From Flavobacterium sp. UBA6135 (GTDB lineage Bacteria > Bacteroidota > Bacteroidia > Flavobacteriales > Flavobacteriaceae), in assembly GCF_002428305.1 (NCBI RefSeq), contig NZ_DIVJ01000050.1:1-64000 (forward strand): a stretch of DNA of 64,000 bases. The letters run 5' to 3'. Both the position numbers and the translations under genes were made by a program. Of the stretch, positions 1 to 7,821 are shown in pieces (the stretch's first letter is position 1; each line of letters starts with the position of its first letter). The notes beneath the pieces were generated by a model. The model was not told the DNA's origin. It ran no database searches and worked only from the letters and a program-made list of their open reading frames with translations.

Positions 1-1025
1 TTGACAATGAAACCGGTGATGGTGGGGATATGGATGATAATGTTAGAAATCCAAAAACCAAAGTGGAAGCCAAAGACAATGTAGTAAAAGTGTTAGAAGT
101 AGTACGTGCTACCAAACATTTATACAAATCCAAAGAAATTGTTTTTACCTTAATGGGTAAAATAAATGCTGTTATCAAGGCACACAAAACGGATACTTTA
201 TCATTGTTTGGATGTGGAAAAGACCATGACGAACGCTACTGGATGGCATTAATCAGACAAGTATTAGTGGAAGGATTGCTTACCAAAGATATTGAAACTT
301 ATGGTATTTTGAAGTTGTCTGAAAAAGGAGCAAATTACATTAAAAATCCTACCTCTTTTTTCATGACCGAAGATCATGAATACAGTGAAGAAGAAGATGA
401 AGCTATTGTAACTGCTTCAAAATTTACCGGAACTGCCGATGAAGCTTTGATGGCTATACTTAAAGACTTAAGAAAAAAAGAAGCCAAAAAATTAGGTGTC
501 CCACCTTTTGTGGTTTTTCAAGACCCTTCACTAGAAGATATGGCTCTAAAATATCCGATATCTATTGAAGAGTTGAGCAATGTTCACGGAGTAGGTGAGG
601 GTAAAGCAAAAAAATACGGCAAACCTTTTGTAGATATAATTGCTCGTTATGTTGAGGAAAATGATATTATTCGTCCGGATGATTTAGTGGTAAAATCAAC
701 AGGAGCCAATTCTGCCAATAAATTATACATTATTCAAAACATTGACAGAAAATTGTCTTTAGAAGATATTGCTAAAGCAAAAGGTCTATCTATGGATAAT
801 TTGCTGAAAGAAATGGAGCAGATTGTATATTCCGGCACCAAGTTAAATATCAAATATTGGATTGATGAAATTTTGGATGAAGACCAACAAGAGGAAATTC
901 ACGATTATTTTATGGATTCACAAACTGATAAAATTGAAGAAGCTTTAAAAGAATTTGACGGAGATTACGATATTGAAGAATTGCGTTTGATGCGGATTAA
1001 ATTTATTAGTGAAGTAGCGAATTAG
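1..1025 (+). CDS. recQ: RecQ ATP-dependent DNA helicase, C-terminal part (5' end outside window)
   Basis: About 340 codons remain, and the reading frame is open back to the window edge, so the gene starts upstream; the ATG at 30 is internal. What remains is the non-catalytic half of RecQ. A winged-helix RQC domain spans roughly residues 20-120. An HRDC domain lies near residues 145-220, with the helix-hairpin-like run SNVHGVGEGKAKKYG. A C-terminal helix-turn-helix segment of the type seen on flavobacterial RecQ follows at about 235-330. RecQ unwinds DNA 3' to 5' in recombination repair; the ATPase motifs would be upstream and cannot be inspected. The gene ends opposite a converging small gene, with a long hairpin between them. 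Confidence 0.9.
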   Translation, partial: DNETGDGGDMDDNVRNPKTKVEAKDNVVKVLEVVRATKHLYKSKEIVFTLMGKINAVIKAHKTDTLSLFGCGKDHDERYWMALIRQVLVEGLLTKDIETYGILKLSEKGANYIKNPTSFFMTEDHEYSEEEDEAIVTASKFTGTADEALMAILKDLRKKEAKKLGVPPFVVFQDPSLEDMALKYPISIEELSNVHGVGEGKAKKYGKPFVDIIARYVEENDIIRPDDLVVKSTGANSANKLYIIQNIDRKLSLEDIAKAKGLSMDNLLKEMEQIVYSGTKLNIKYWIDEILDEDQQEEIHDYFMDSQTDKIEEALKEFDGDYDIEELRLMRIKFISEVAN

Positions 1026-1030
1026 TTGAC

Positions 1031-1078
1031 AGTAAGCAGTTTTTAATTGGCGGTGTTGAATACTAAAAACTGCTTACT
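1031..1078. terminator. 15-bp perfect inverted repeat between converging genes
   Basis: Positions 1031-1045 and 1064-1078 are perfect inverted copies (arm AGTAAGCAGTTTTTA) separated by an 18-nt loop. The hairpin lies between the recQ stop and the stop of the converging 79-aa gene, and it overlaps the latter's last codon. It lacks the usual external T-run, though each arm contains TTTTT/AAAAA. It most likely terminates both transcripts or protects their 3' ends. Confidence 0.55.
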
Positions 1079-1316
1079 ACTCACTAAAAATCTCCCCTCG
1101 ATGTGGTTTCAAAGCATCTCGAACAGCAATCATGTTTTCTTCGAATACGACCATAAAAGCACTAGCTTGCATTTCGTGATACACTTCAAATCCGGTTATA
1201 TTTATTGGTAATTTTTCAGCTTCTATGAATTCTTTTAAATGAATTTCATGATGTTCTGCTGTTTTTGCGGAAGCGGGTCCTCTAAAGTCCCAAATTAATT
1301 TTATCTTTCTGGACAT
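1077..1316 (-). CDS. Conserved small protein of unknown function
   Basis: A 79-residue soluble protein with no signal peptide or membrane segment. I recognise the style (MSRKIKLIWDFRGP start, paired His in AEHHEIHLKEF, a β-α-β look) as a small protein often seen in flavobacteria, but I cannot assign a function. The ratio of length to predicted secondary structure suggests a compact ferredoxin-like fold; this is inference. A TAnnTTTG box (CAAAAATA on the plus strand at 1327-1334) lies just upstream of its ATG, supporting independent transcription. Confidence 0.6.
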   Translation of the reverse strand: MSRKIKLIWDFRGPASAKTAEHHEIHLKEFIEAEKLPINITGFEVYHEMQASAFMVVFEENMIAVRDALKPHRGEIFSE

Positions 1317-1326
1317 TTTTTTATTG

Positions 1327-1334
1327 CAAAAATA
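1327..1334 (-). promoter_or_regulatory. Bacteroidota -7 box (TATTTTTG) for the 79-aa gene
   Basis: Minus-strand TATTTTTG matches the TAnnTTTG consensus and sits about 10 nt before the ATG at 1316. No convincing -33 TTG was placed. Confidence 0.5.
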
Positions 1335-1345
1335 AATTCATTTTT

Positions 1346-2398
1346 ATGAAAAACATCCTAATTGGATTACTTTTATTTACAAACGGAATAATTGCCCAAA
1401 AACTTTCTTTGGAACAAGCCAATCATTTGGCAACGCTTCCGCTAAAATGTTTGCAACAAGAATACCCTAACAAATTAGGACAACTGCTTTTGAATGAAAC
1501 CGAAATTCATTCACCCAAAAAATTACACCCTGCTTTTTACGGTTGTTTTGATTGGCATTCTTCTGTTCATGGTCATTGGAGTTTGGTGTATTTGTTGAAT
1601 AATTTTCCGGATTTAAATAATAAAGAGGAGATAATTCAAAAATTACAAACCAATCTTTCCAAAGAAAATATTCAAGTTGAAATTGATTATTTCTCTAAAA
1701 ATCACGAAAAATCATTTGAACGAACCTATGGTTGGAATTGGTTATTGAAATTACAATTAGAATTAGAAATCAGTGCAGCACCTTTTGCAAAAGAACTGGC
1801 TCAAAATCTAAAGCCACTGACGGATTTATTAGTTACACGTTATCATGAGTTTTTGCCTAAATTACTTTATCCCGTTCGAGCCGGAACGCATAATAACACT
1901 GCCTTCGGACTCACATTTGCATGGGATTATGCTGTCTATTCAAACGATAAAGAGTTTCAATATCTACTAATTGATAATGCGAAACGATTATTTTTATCCG
2001 ATGAAAATTGTCCAATCAATTGGGAACCCAGCGGCACCGATTTCCTCTCGCCATGCATGGAAGAAATTGGAATAATGTGTCGGATTTTACCGGAGAAGGA
2101 ATTTTTATCGTGGTTGAAAAAGTTTAGTAAAAACATTTTTAAGAAAGATTTCAGTTGGCAAGTCGCTCGAGTTTCAGACCGAACCGATGGCCATTTAGTG
2201 CATTTGGATGGTTTAAATTTTAGTCGTGCCTGGAATTTTTATCATTTGATAACCTTATATCCAAAACAATTTTCTCACTTAAAACCATTAGCAGAAAAAC
2301 ACCTCAATTTTTCACTTCCTTCTGTTGTTGATGGGAATTATGAAGGCGAGCATTGGTTGGCTTCGTTTGCATTGAGAGCGTTTGAGGAAATAAAATAG
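1346..2398 (+). CDS. DUF2891-family secreted protein
   Basis: A 350-residue protein with an N-terminal signal peptide (MKNILIGLLLFTNGIIAQ, cleavage after about residue 18), so probably periplasmic. The rest matches my memory of DUF2891: an all-helical fold with conserved aromatic and histidine-rich stretches such as FDWHSSVHGHW near residue 70 and GTHNNTAFGL near 181. The alternating helices and conserved W/H/D residues resemble an (alpha/alpha)6 barrel as in glycan-active enzymes, but no catalytic activity is established for the family and I do not claim one. It stands 34 bp before the next gene, which has its own -7 box. Confidence 0.75.
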   Translation: MKNILIGLLLFTNGIIAQKLSLEQANHLATLPLKCLQQEYPNKLGQLLLNETEIHSPKKLHPAFYGCFDWHSSVHGHWSLVYLLNNFPDLNNKEEIIQKLQTNLSKENIQVEIDYFSKNHEKSFERTYGWNWLLKLQLELEISAAPFAKELAQNLKPLTDLLVTRYHEFLPKLLYPVRAGTHNNTAFGLTFAWDYAVYSNDKEFQYLLIDNAKRLFLSDENCPINWEPSGTDFLSPCMEEIGIMCRILPEKEFLSWLKKFSKNIFKKDFSWQVARVSDRTDGHLVHLDGLNFSRAWNFYHLITLYPKQFSHLKPLAEKHLNFSLPSVVDGNYEGEHWLASFALRAFEEIK

Positions 2399-2410
2399 AT
2401 TTCTTTTAAT

Positions 2411-2418
2411 TACTTTTG
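2411..2418 (+). promoter_or_regulatory. Bacteroidota -7 box (TACTTTTG)
   Basis: TAnnTTTG match 14 nt before the ATG of the FAD-dependent oxidoreductase. An upstream TTG at 2382-2384 is 26 bp away, longer than the usual spacer, so only the -7 part is called. Confidence 0.5.
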
Positions 2419-2432
2419 CCAAAAAAATAACA

Positions 2433-3995
2433 ATGCCTAAAGAGCTTCTCATTCAAGTTGCACCCGAAGTTGCTGCCAATGATTTTTTACTAAAAGATCA
2501 TGTAGCAAAAATCATTCGGACTTCAGTATCAGAAGTTCAACATATTTCCATTCTTAAACGTTCGATTGATGCTCGTCAAAAAGCCATTAAAGTCAATTTA
2601 AAATTGCTGATTTTCTTTCAAGACGAACCTTTTTCTGAACAAAAAATCGAATTACCTAATTATCCGAATGTTGCCAATCAACAAGAAGTGATTGTTATAG
2701 GTGCTGGTCCGGCCGGACTTTTTGCAGCTCTTCAACTCATTGAAGTTGGTTTAAAACCCATCGTTATCGAACGTGGAAAAGATGTTCGTGGTCGCCGTCG
2801 TGATTTAAAAGCCATCAACGTTGATCATATCGTCAACGAAGACTCCAATTATTGTTTTGGTGAAGGTGGGGCAGGAACCTATTCTGATGGAAAATTATAC
2901 ACGCGTTCCAAAAAACGAGGGGATGTGGATAGAATTTTAGCATTATTAGTCGGTTTCGGAGCTTCTCCGGATATTTTAGTAGAAGCACATCCACATATTG
3001 GAACTAATAAATTGCCACAAATTATTCAAGATATTCGAGAAAAAATCATTGAATGTGGCGGACAAGTTTTGTTTGAAACCCGTGTCACCGATTTTATTGT
3101 CAAAAACAATGAAATGCAAGGAATTGTTACCCAAAAAGGAGAAACAATTTCAGCTAATAAAGTAATTTTAGCCACGGGACATTCGGCTCGTGATATTTTT
3201 GAATTATTGGATAGAAAAAAAATACTTATCGAAGCCAAACCTTTCGCATTAGGTGTTCGTGCCGAGCATCCTCAAGAACTGATAGACAGCATTCAATACA
3301 GTTGTGATTTTCGCGGGGACTATTTACCACCGGCTCCGTATTCCATCGTAAAGCAAGTAAATGGTCGTGGTATGTATTCATTTTGTATGTGTCCCGGCGG
3401 CGTGATTGCTCCGTGTGCCACAAGTCCGGGCGAAGTGGTAACGAATGGTTGGTCGCCATCCAAAAGAGATCAAGCCACCGCCAATTCCGGAATTGTGGTC
3501 GAATTAAAATTAGAAGATTTTAAACCATTTGCCAAATTCGGACCGTTAGCCGGAATGGAATTTCAAAAAGCTATCGAACAAAAAGCGTGGCATTTGGCGG
3601 GACAAACACAAAAAGTTCCGGCTCAACGGATGATTGATTTTACACAAAATAAAATTTCTTCATCAATTCCCAAAACATCTTATGTTCCCGGAACAACTTC
3701 AGTGGAAATGGGTCAAGTTTTCCCCGGGTTTTTAACTCAAATTATGCGAGAAGGATTTTTGCAATTCGGGAAATCAATGAGAGGTTATTTAACTAACGAA
3801 GCCATTTTGCACGCACCGGAAAGCAGAACATCATCACCCGTTCGAATTCCGAGAGATACTCAAACCTTAGAACATCCTCAAATTAAAGGTTTGTACCCTT
3901 GTGGAGAAGGAGCAGGATTTGCCGGCGGAATTGTTTCTGCAGCTATTGATGGCGAAAAATGTGCGTTGAAAATTAAAGAGTGTTTAACGCAGTAA
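2433..3995 (+). CDS. FAD-dependent dehydrogenase (NAD(P)/FAD oxidoreductase)
   Basis: A 520-residue cytosolic flavoprotein. An N-terminal domain of about 80 residues precedes the dinucleotide-binding motif VIGAGPAGLFAALQL near residue 88, followed by IERGKDVRGRRRDL. Further family motifs are GEGGAGTYSDGKL (about 144), the ATGHSARD motif (about 247) and a C-terminal FAD-closing motif GLYPCGEGAGFAGGIVSAAIDG. This is the COG2509-like family of uncharacterised FAD-dependent dehydrogenases found across bacteria. Substrate and electron acceptor are unknown. Length is normal for the family and no key glycine is missing. Confidence 0.85.
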   Translation: MPKELLIQVAPEVAANDFLLKDHVAKIIRTSVSEVQHISILKRSIDARQKAIKVNLKLLIFFQDEPFSEQKIELPNYPNVANQQEVIVIGAGPAGLFAALQLIEVGLKPIVIERGKDVRGRRRDLKAINVDHIVNEDSNYCFGEGGAGTYSDGKLYTRSKKRGDVDRILALLVGFGASPDILVEAHPHIGTNKLPQIIQDIREKIIECGGQVLFETRVTDFIVKNNEMQGIVTQKGETISANKVILATGHSARDIFELLDRKKILIEAKPFALGVRAEHPQELIDSIQYSCDFRGDYLPPAPYSIVKQVNGRGMYSFCMCPGGVIAPCATSPGEVVTNGWSPSKRDQATANSGIVVELKLEDFKPFAKFGPLAGMEFQKAIEQKAWHLAGQTQKVPAQRMIDFTQNKISSSIPKTSYVPGTTSVEMGQVFPGFLTQIMREGFLQFGKSMRGYLTNEAILHAPESRTSSPVRIPRDTQTLEHPQIKGLYPCGEGAGFAGGIVSAAIDGEKCALKIKECLTQ

Positions 3996-4063
3996 AATTC
4001 TCTTCAACACCCGTTAAACTTTTCACAAATCCATATAAATCCAAATAAAAACGAACTTTTTCA

Positions 4064-4071
4064 TACCTTTG
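4064..4071 (+). promoter_or_regulatory. Bacteroidota -7 box (TACCTTTG) for idi
   Basis: TAnnTTTG match 18 nt before the idi ATG at 4090. Transcription would begin near 4078, which rules out an upstream TTG start at 4069 and fixes the annotated start. Confidence 0.55.
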
Positions 4072-4089
4072 AAGAGCTTAAAAAACGCT

Positions 4090-4617
4090 ATGACAGAAGA
4101 AAAAGTAATTTTAGTCAATGAAAATGACGAGCCTATTGGCTTGATGAATAAATTGGAAGCTCACGAAAAGGCTGTTTTGCATCGTGCATTTTCTGTATTT
4201 ATTTTGAATGATAAAAACGAAGTGATGTTGCAACAACGAGCACATCAAAAATACCATTCACCTTTGTTATGGACCAATACGTGTTGTAGTCACCAACGAG
4301 AAGGTGAAACAAATATTCAAGCCGGAACCAGAAGATTATATGAAGAAATGGGTTTTACGGCTGAATTGAAAGAATTGTTTCATTTTATTTACAAAGCTCC
4401 CTTTGACAATGGTTTAACTGAACACGAACTCGATCATGTGATGATTGGATATTATAATGATGAACCAAAAATAAATCCCGATGAGGTGGAAAGTTGGAAG
4501 TGGATGAGCATTGAAGCCATTAGAGACGATATTCAAACCCAATCTGAAAATTATACCGTTTGGTTTAAAATTATTTTTGACGAGTTTTACCATTACCTTG
4601 AAGAACACAAACTTTAA
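4090..4617 (+). CDS. idi: Isopentenyl-diphosphate Delta-isomerase (type 1, Nudix fold)
   Basis: A 175-residue enzyme interconverting IPP and DMAPP for isoprenoid and menaquinone synthesis. Motifs of type 1 Idi are visible: HRAFSVFI, the active-site cysteine in WTNTCCSH near residue 60, a Nudix-like helix in GTRRLYEEMGF, and HELDHVMIG followed by PDEVESWKWM. Start choice: the frame is open to a TTG at 4069, but that codon overlaps a -7 promoter box, so the ATG at 4090 is used. It is followed after 39 bp by the queD-like gene, then bcp, in the same direction. Confidence 0.93.
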   Translation: MTEEKVILVNENDEPIGLMNKLEAHEKAVLHRAFSVFILNDKNEVMLQQRAHQKYHSPLLWTNTCCSHQREGETNIQAGTRRLYEEMGFTAELKELFHFIYKAPFDNGLTEHELDHVMIGYYNDEPKINPDEVESWKWMSIEAIRDDIQTQSENYTVWFKIIFDEFYHYLEEHKL

Positions 4618-4656
4618 AATATCAAATTCAAAAATCAATTTCAACTTCAAAAAAAA

Positions 4657-5067
4657 ATGAAAGTTACGGTCTCCAGAAAAGCTCACTTTAATGCTGCTCA
4701 TCGATTGTATCGAAAAGATTGGTCGATGGAAAAAAACGACTTGGTTTTTGGTAAATGCAATAACCCAAACTATCACGGACACAATTATGAATTGATTGTG
4801 AGTGTAACCGGTGAAATTGATCCCGAAACAGGTTTTGTAATGGATGTAAAAATTCTGTCTGACCTAATAAAAGAACATATTGAAAATGCTTTTGATCATA
4901 AAAACTTAAATTTAGACGTTACTGATTTTGCCAATTTGAATCCGACAGCTGAAAATATTGCCGTTGTAATTTGGAATAAATTGCGTAAACATATCAAGGA
5001 ATCTTTAGATTTAGAAGTTGTTTTATACGAAACACCACGAAATTTTGTAACGTATAAAGGAAATTAA
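4657..5067 (+). CDS. queD: 6-carboxytetrahydropterin synthase / 6-pyruvoyl-tetrahydropterin synthase family
   Basis: A 136-residue protein of the PTPS/QueD family. Zinc ligands are recognisable: His in HFNAAHRL near residue 14 and the pair in NYHGHNYEL near 41-43; the catalytic cysteine is in GKCNNPNYHG. The family-typical segments FDHKNLN (about 85) and PTAENIAVVIW (about 100) follow. QueD makes 6-carboxy-tetrahydropterin for queuosine; animal-type paralogues make biopterin. No other queuosine genes are in the window, so the symbol rests on family alone. It is followed immediately (1-nt gap) by bcp, suggesting one transcript. Confidence 0.85.
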   Translation: MKVTVSRKAHFNAAHRLYRKDWSMEKNDLVFGKCNNPNYHGHNYELIVSVTGEIDPETGFVMDVKILSDLIKEHIENAFDHKNLNLDVTDFANLNPTAENIAVVIWNKLRKHIKESLDLEVVLYETPRNFVTYKGN

Positions 5068-5068
5068 T

Positions 5069-5524
5069 ATGGCTTTAAAAGTTGGAGATATTGTTCCGAA
5101 TTTCAAAGCAAAAGATTCCAATGGTAACATTTTTGAGAGTTCAGCTGTGATTGGAAAAAAGCCTGCGGTCATTTATTTCTATCCAAAAGATGATACACGG
5201 GTTTGCACAGAACAAGCATGTAGTTTCAGAGATTCTTATCAAGATTTTACCGATTTAGGTACCGAAGTTATCGGTGTAAGTGGTGATTCAGCCACTTCGC
5301 ATCAAAAATTTTCTAAAAAACACCAACTCCCTTTTACCCTTTTATCGGATGATGATAAAAAATTACGCAATTTATTTGGTGTTCCCACGGCTTTATTTGG
5401 TCTCATTCCGGGTCGTGTGACCTATGTGATTGACGAAAAAGGAATTGTTCGATTGATTTTTGATAACTTATCAGGCAAAATTCACATTGAAAAAGCATTG
5501 CAAATGCTGAAGAAAATAGTATAA
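5069..5524 (+). CDS. bcp: Thioredoxin-dependent peroxiredoxin, Bcp/PrxQ type
   Basis: A 151-residue thiol peroxidase that reduces hydroperoxides using thioredoxin. The thioredoxin-fold start GDIVPNFKAKDSNG and the active-site region YPKDDTRVCTEQACSFRD are present. The peroxidatic Cys is in RVC, and a second Cys five residues later is the usual PrxQ resolving residue. The usual PG before the first Cys is RV here, a variant I believe is common in flavobacteria. The C-terminal VTYVIDEKGIVRLIF is typical. It directly abuts the queD-like gene. Confidence 0.9.
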   Translation: MALKVGDIVPNFKAKDSNGNIFESSAVIGKKPAVIYFYPKDDTRVCTEQACSFRDSYQDFTDLGTEVIGVSGDSATSHQKFSKKHQLPFTLLSDDDKKLRNLFGVPTALFGLIPGRVTYVIDEKGIVRLIFDNLSGKIHIEKALQMLKKIV

Positions 5525-5557
5525 TTTTTGAGCGACTAAAGTATTAATACAATTGAT

Positions 5558-5565
5558 TATTTTTG
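5558..5565 (+). promoter_or_regulatory. Bacteroidota -7 box (TATTTTTG) for manA
   Basis: TAnnTTTG match 17 nt before the manA ATG; no -33 TTG at normal spacing. Confidence 0.45.
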
Positions 5566-5582
5566 CTTAATTAATTAAATAT

Positions 5583-6545
5583 ATGAAATCACTTTATCCA
5601 CTCACGTTTGAACCTATTTTCAAAGAACGCATTTGGGGCGGAACTAAGTTGAAAACGTATTTGAACAAGCCTATTACTTCTAAAATTACAGGTGAAAGTT
5701 GGGAATTGTCAACAGTTCCCGAATCAATAAGTGTGGTCAATAATGGTGAATTTAAAGGTAAAAACCTCAATGAATTAATTGATTTATATCCCGAAGAAAT
5801 TTTAGGAAAGAGAGTTTTCAATCATTTTGGAAAACAATTTCCATTACTTTTTAAATATTTGGATGCTAAAGAAGATTTATCGATTCAATTGCATCCCAAT
5901 AATGAATTGGCAAAAGCTCGTCACAATTCTTTTGGGAAAACCGAAATGTGGTATGTGATGCAAGCTGATGAAAATGCTCGTTTGATTGTTGGTTTCAAAG
6001 AAGATTCATCCAGAGAAGACTATTTACAGCATTTAGAATCCAATTCTATTCTTTCTTTATTGAAAGAAATTCCGGTAAAAAAAGGCGATGTTTTCTTATT
6101 GGAAACCGGGACGATTCACGCTATTGGAGCCGGAATTGTGATTGCAGAAATTCAACAAACCAGTGATGTCACTTATCGAATATATGATTGGGATAGGGTA
6201 GATGCTACTGGTAAAGAACGTGAATTGCACACCGAGTTAGCGGTAGATGCTATCAATTATAAAACAACTGCTGCTAAAAAAGAATATGCTGCTCCGGAAA
6301 ATAAAAGTACGCCAATAGTTCATTGCCCTTATTTTAAAACCAATATTCTTCCACTTAACGGAGAAATAGTTATTGATAAAAATGACAACTCATTTTTGGT
6401 TTTAATGTGTACTGAAGGTAGTTTTGAATTGCATTTAAAGGATGAAAAATATAGGTATAGAACGGGAGATACTGTTTTATTACCCGCAATACTAACTTCC
6501 TTTTTGTTAAAGGGAACGGCAACAGTTCTTGAAATTACGGTTTAG
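5583..6545 (+). CDS. manA: Mannose-6-phosphate isomerase, class I
   Basis: A 320-residue cupin enzyme interconverting mannose 6-phosphate and fructose 6-phosphate, feeding GDP-mannose and surface polysaccharide synthesis. The metal-binding elements are clear: IQLHPNNELAKARHNSFGKTE near residue 100 (Gln, His and Glu ligands) and the fourth ligand in LLETGTIHAIGAG near 180, with the catalytic arginine in TYRIYDWDR near 200. Length fits the short Firmicutes/Bacteroidota-type PMI. It has its own -7 box and is not tightly linked to its neighbours. Confidence 0.93.
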   Translation: MKSLYPLTFEPIFKERIWGGTKLKTYLNKPITSKITGESWELSTVPESISVVNNGEFKGKNLNELIDLYPEEILGKRVFNHFGKQFPLLFKYLDAKEDLSIQLHPNNELAKARHNSFGKTEMWYVMQADENARLIVGFKEDSSREDYLQHLESNSILSLLKEIPVKKGDVFLLETGTIHAIGAGIVIAEIQQTSDVTYRIYDWDRVDATGKERELHTELAVDAINYKTTAAKKEYAAPENKSTPIVHCPYFKTNILPLNGEIVIDKNDNSFLVLMCTEGSFELHLKDEKYRYRTGDTVLLPAILTSFLLKGTATVLEITV

Positions 6546-6583
6546 GTTTTTAAAACTAATTCATTTAATTCTAAATTTTTACG

Positions 6584-6591
6584 TACTTTTG
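6584..6591 (+). promoter_or_regulatory. Bacteroidota -7 box (TACTTTTG)
   Basis: TAnnTTTG match 25 nt before the ATG of the 88-aa gene at 6617. Confidence 0.5.
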
Positions 6592-6616
6592 CACCGCAAT
6601 TAAAATTAAAATAAAA

Positions 6617-6883
6617 ATGGCAAGTATTAGAAATTTGAAAAAGGACATCAATTATGTGATGGGTGATATTATCGAGGCGGTTTATATCCACGAGATGACA
6701 ACAACAGGAAAACCAACTGATTCTTCAAATGCATTGATTGATGAAGCAATAACAACTTTTGATGCTTTGATCGCTAAAGTTAACGATAAAACAGCAGAAG
6801 ACAGAAGAGCTCATTTAAAGCAAGTAGAAAAAGATTTGGAAGCGGCTGCGATTCAATTAGTTGAAAAAGTAAACGCACTTTAA
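6617..6883 (+). CDS. Conserved small helical protein of unknown function
   Basis: An 88-residue acidic, soluble, entirely helical protein (ASIRNLKKDINYVMGDIIEA start). I know proteins of this shape as widespread in Flavobacteriaceae but no function is established. The gene has a strong -7 box (6584-6591) and starts with an A-rich leader typical of well-translated flavobacterial genes, which suggests steady expression. The regular heptad-like spacing of hydrophobics suggests a helical bundle or dimer. It is monocistronic, followed by tRNA-Thr on the same strand. Confidence 0.75.
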   Translation: MASIRNLKKDINYVMGDIIEAVYIHEMTTTGKPTDSSNALIDEAITTFDALIAKVNDKTAEDRRAHLKQVEKDLEAAAIQLVEKVNAL

Positions 6884-6917
6884 TCTTTTTTTTTTGATAA
6901 AAAAAGTGTTTTTTGTT

Positions 6918-6947
6918 TTGGAATATTGATTTTCAAAATTATATTTG
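6918..6947 (+). promoter_or_regulatory. Promoter of tRNA-Thr (-33 TTG, -7 TATATTTG)
   Basis: TTG at 6918-6920, a 19-bp spacer and TATATTTG at 6940-6947 give a full match to the Bacteroidota promoter. The -7 box ends 16 nt before the mature tRNA 5' end. Confidence 0.7.
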
Positions 6948-6963
6948 CACTCGTAATTGAGAC

Positions 6964-7037
6964 GCCGGTGTAGCTCAGCTGGCTAGAGCAGCTGATTTGT
7001 AATCAGCAGGTCGTGGGTTCGAGTCCCTCTATCGGCT
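6964..7037 (+). tRNA. tRNA-Thr (anticodon TGT)
   Basis: A complete cloverleaf can be drawn. The acceptor stem GCCGGTG pairs with TATCGGC, allowing G-T pairs. The D arm is GCTCAGCTGGCTAGAGC. The anticodon stem GCTGA/TCAGC encloses loop TTTGTAA with anticodon TGT. The T arm contains GGTTCGAGTCC. The discriminator base is T and CCA is not encoded. A terminator follows at 7046. Confidence 0.95.
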
Positions 7038-7045
7038 CAATTGTT

Positions 7046-7077
7046 AAGGACAACTTTAGGGTTGTCCTTTTTTTATT
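7046..7077 (+). terminator. Intrinsic terminator after tRNA-Thr
   Basis: AAGGACAAC at 7046-7054 pairs with GTTGTCCTT at 7061-7069 around a 6-nt loop, followed by a T-rich run to 7077. It can also serve the converging PAS gene, whose stop is at 7078. Confidence 0.85.
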
Positions 7078-7569
7078 TTAAGAAGCCAATCTTTCAAACG
7101 CAATATAATGAACTAATTTTCCAGAAGAGTCAAATTTTGGATAGGCTTCGATTTCACAATGATATACAGTGCCATCTTTTCTGTAGTTTAAAATAACTTC
7201 TTTAAAAGGAAGATTTTTAGCCAGAGCTTTTCTAATGTTGTTTTTTGAAGTTTCAGAAGTTAATTCGCCTTGAAACATATTGGGAGATTTGCCCATTACT
7301 TCATTCGGATGGTATCCGTTCATTTGTTGAATGCCATGTGTAGCAAAAACAATTTTAAATTTTGCATCGGTAATTACAATTTCTCTTTTGGGTTTAGAAA
7401 GTAGTATGCTTTCAAAAGTAACTTTATCTTTCCATTGATTTTGTAACGAATTAAAAACACTGATTTCTAAATCATTGCTAGAGAAAACATTCCAAGATAC
7501 AAGAGGTAATGGAAGTAGGTTTAGTTTTCCGTGATATTTTGCAATGGCTTTTTCAAATTCTGCTGTCAT
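7078..7569 (-). CDS. PAS-domain sensory protein without output domain
   Basis: A 163-residue cytosolic protein. The C-terminal two thirds form one PAS fold: ITDAKFKIVFATHGIQQMNGY near residue 67, GKSPNMFQGELTSE near 88 and KDGTVYHCEIEAYPKFD near 130, close to LOV/PAS_9 style domains. The flavin-reactive Cys of a true LOV motif (NCRFLQ) is absent because NMFQG replaces it, so it is probably not a photoreceptor. No kinase, cyclase or DNA-binding output follows, so it may act through a partner. A -7 box at 7795-7802 would give a leader of over 200 nt. Confidence 0.8.
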   Translation of the reverse strand: MTAEFEKAIAKYHGKLNLLPLPLVSWNVFSSNDLEISVFNSLQNQWKDKVTFESILLSKPKREIVITDAKFKIVFATHGIQQMNGYHPNEVMGKSPNMFQGELTSETSKNNIRKALAKNLPFKEVILNYRKDGTVYHCEIEAYPKFDSSGKLVHYIAFERLAS

Positions 7570-7821
7570 AGTATTTCATTTAAAAGTTTTTAAAATGAAT
7601 AAACCAGACAACCTTTCATTAGTTATGAAAAGTTTTAGGTTTAAGCATTTTCGTGATGCTCAAACAAAACCAATTTTATGTATCTGACTTATTCCTTTTG
7701 TATCAGGAAAACACAGTTGCACGACAGTTTAAGATTTTCACTTAATTCCATATTGAAGTAAAATTTACTTCTAAATTGATTTTATTTTAGGAGTCAAATA
7801 TAGTATTTTTTTACCACAACG
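7570..7821. other. Non-coding gap with possible long leader of the PAS gene
   Basis: These 252 bp contain no credible ORF. The only signal is CAAATATA at 7795-7802, a minus-strand TATATTTG box that would transcribe toward the PAS gene and leave a leader of roughly 220 nt. I see no strong hairpin or riboswitch-like pattern in the leader. Confidence 0.4.

Noticed and set aside
4414..4782. 122-aa minus-strand gene
   Set aside because: It lies opposite idi and the queD-like gene and spans their junction; low-complexity composition typical of a shadow frame.
6617..6883. Histone-like DNA-binding protein
   Set aside because: The 88-aa protein is acidic and lacks HU/HMG-type features.
7078..7569. 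LOV-type blue-light receptor
   Set aside because: The flavin-adduct cysteine motif is replaced by NMFQG, so a generic PAS call is safer.
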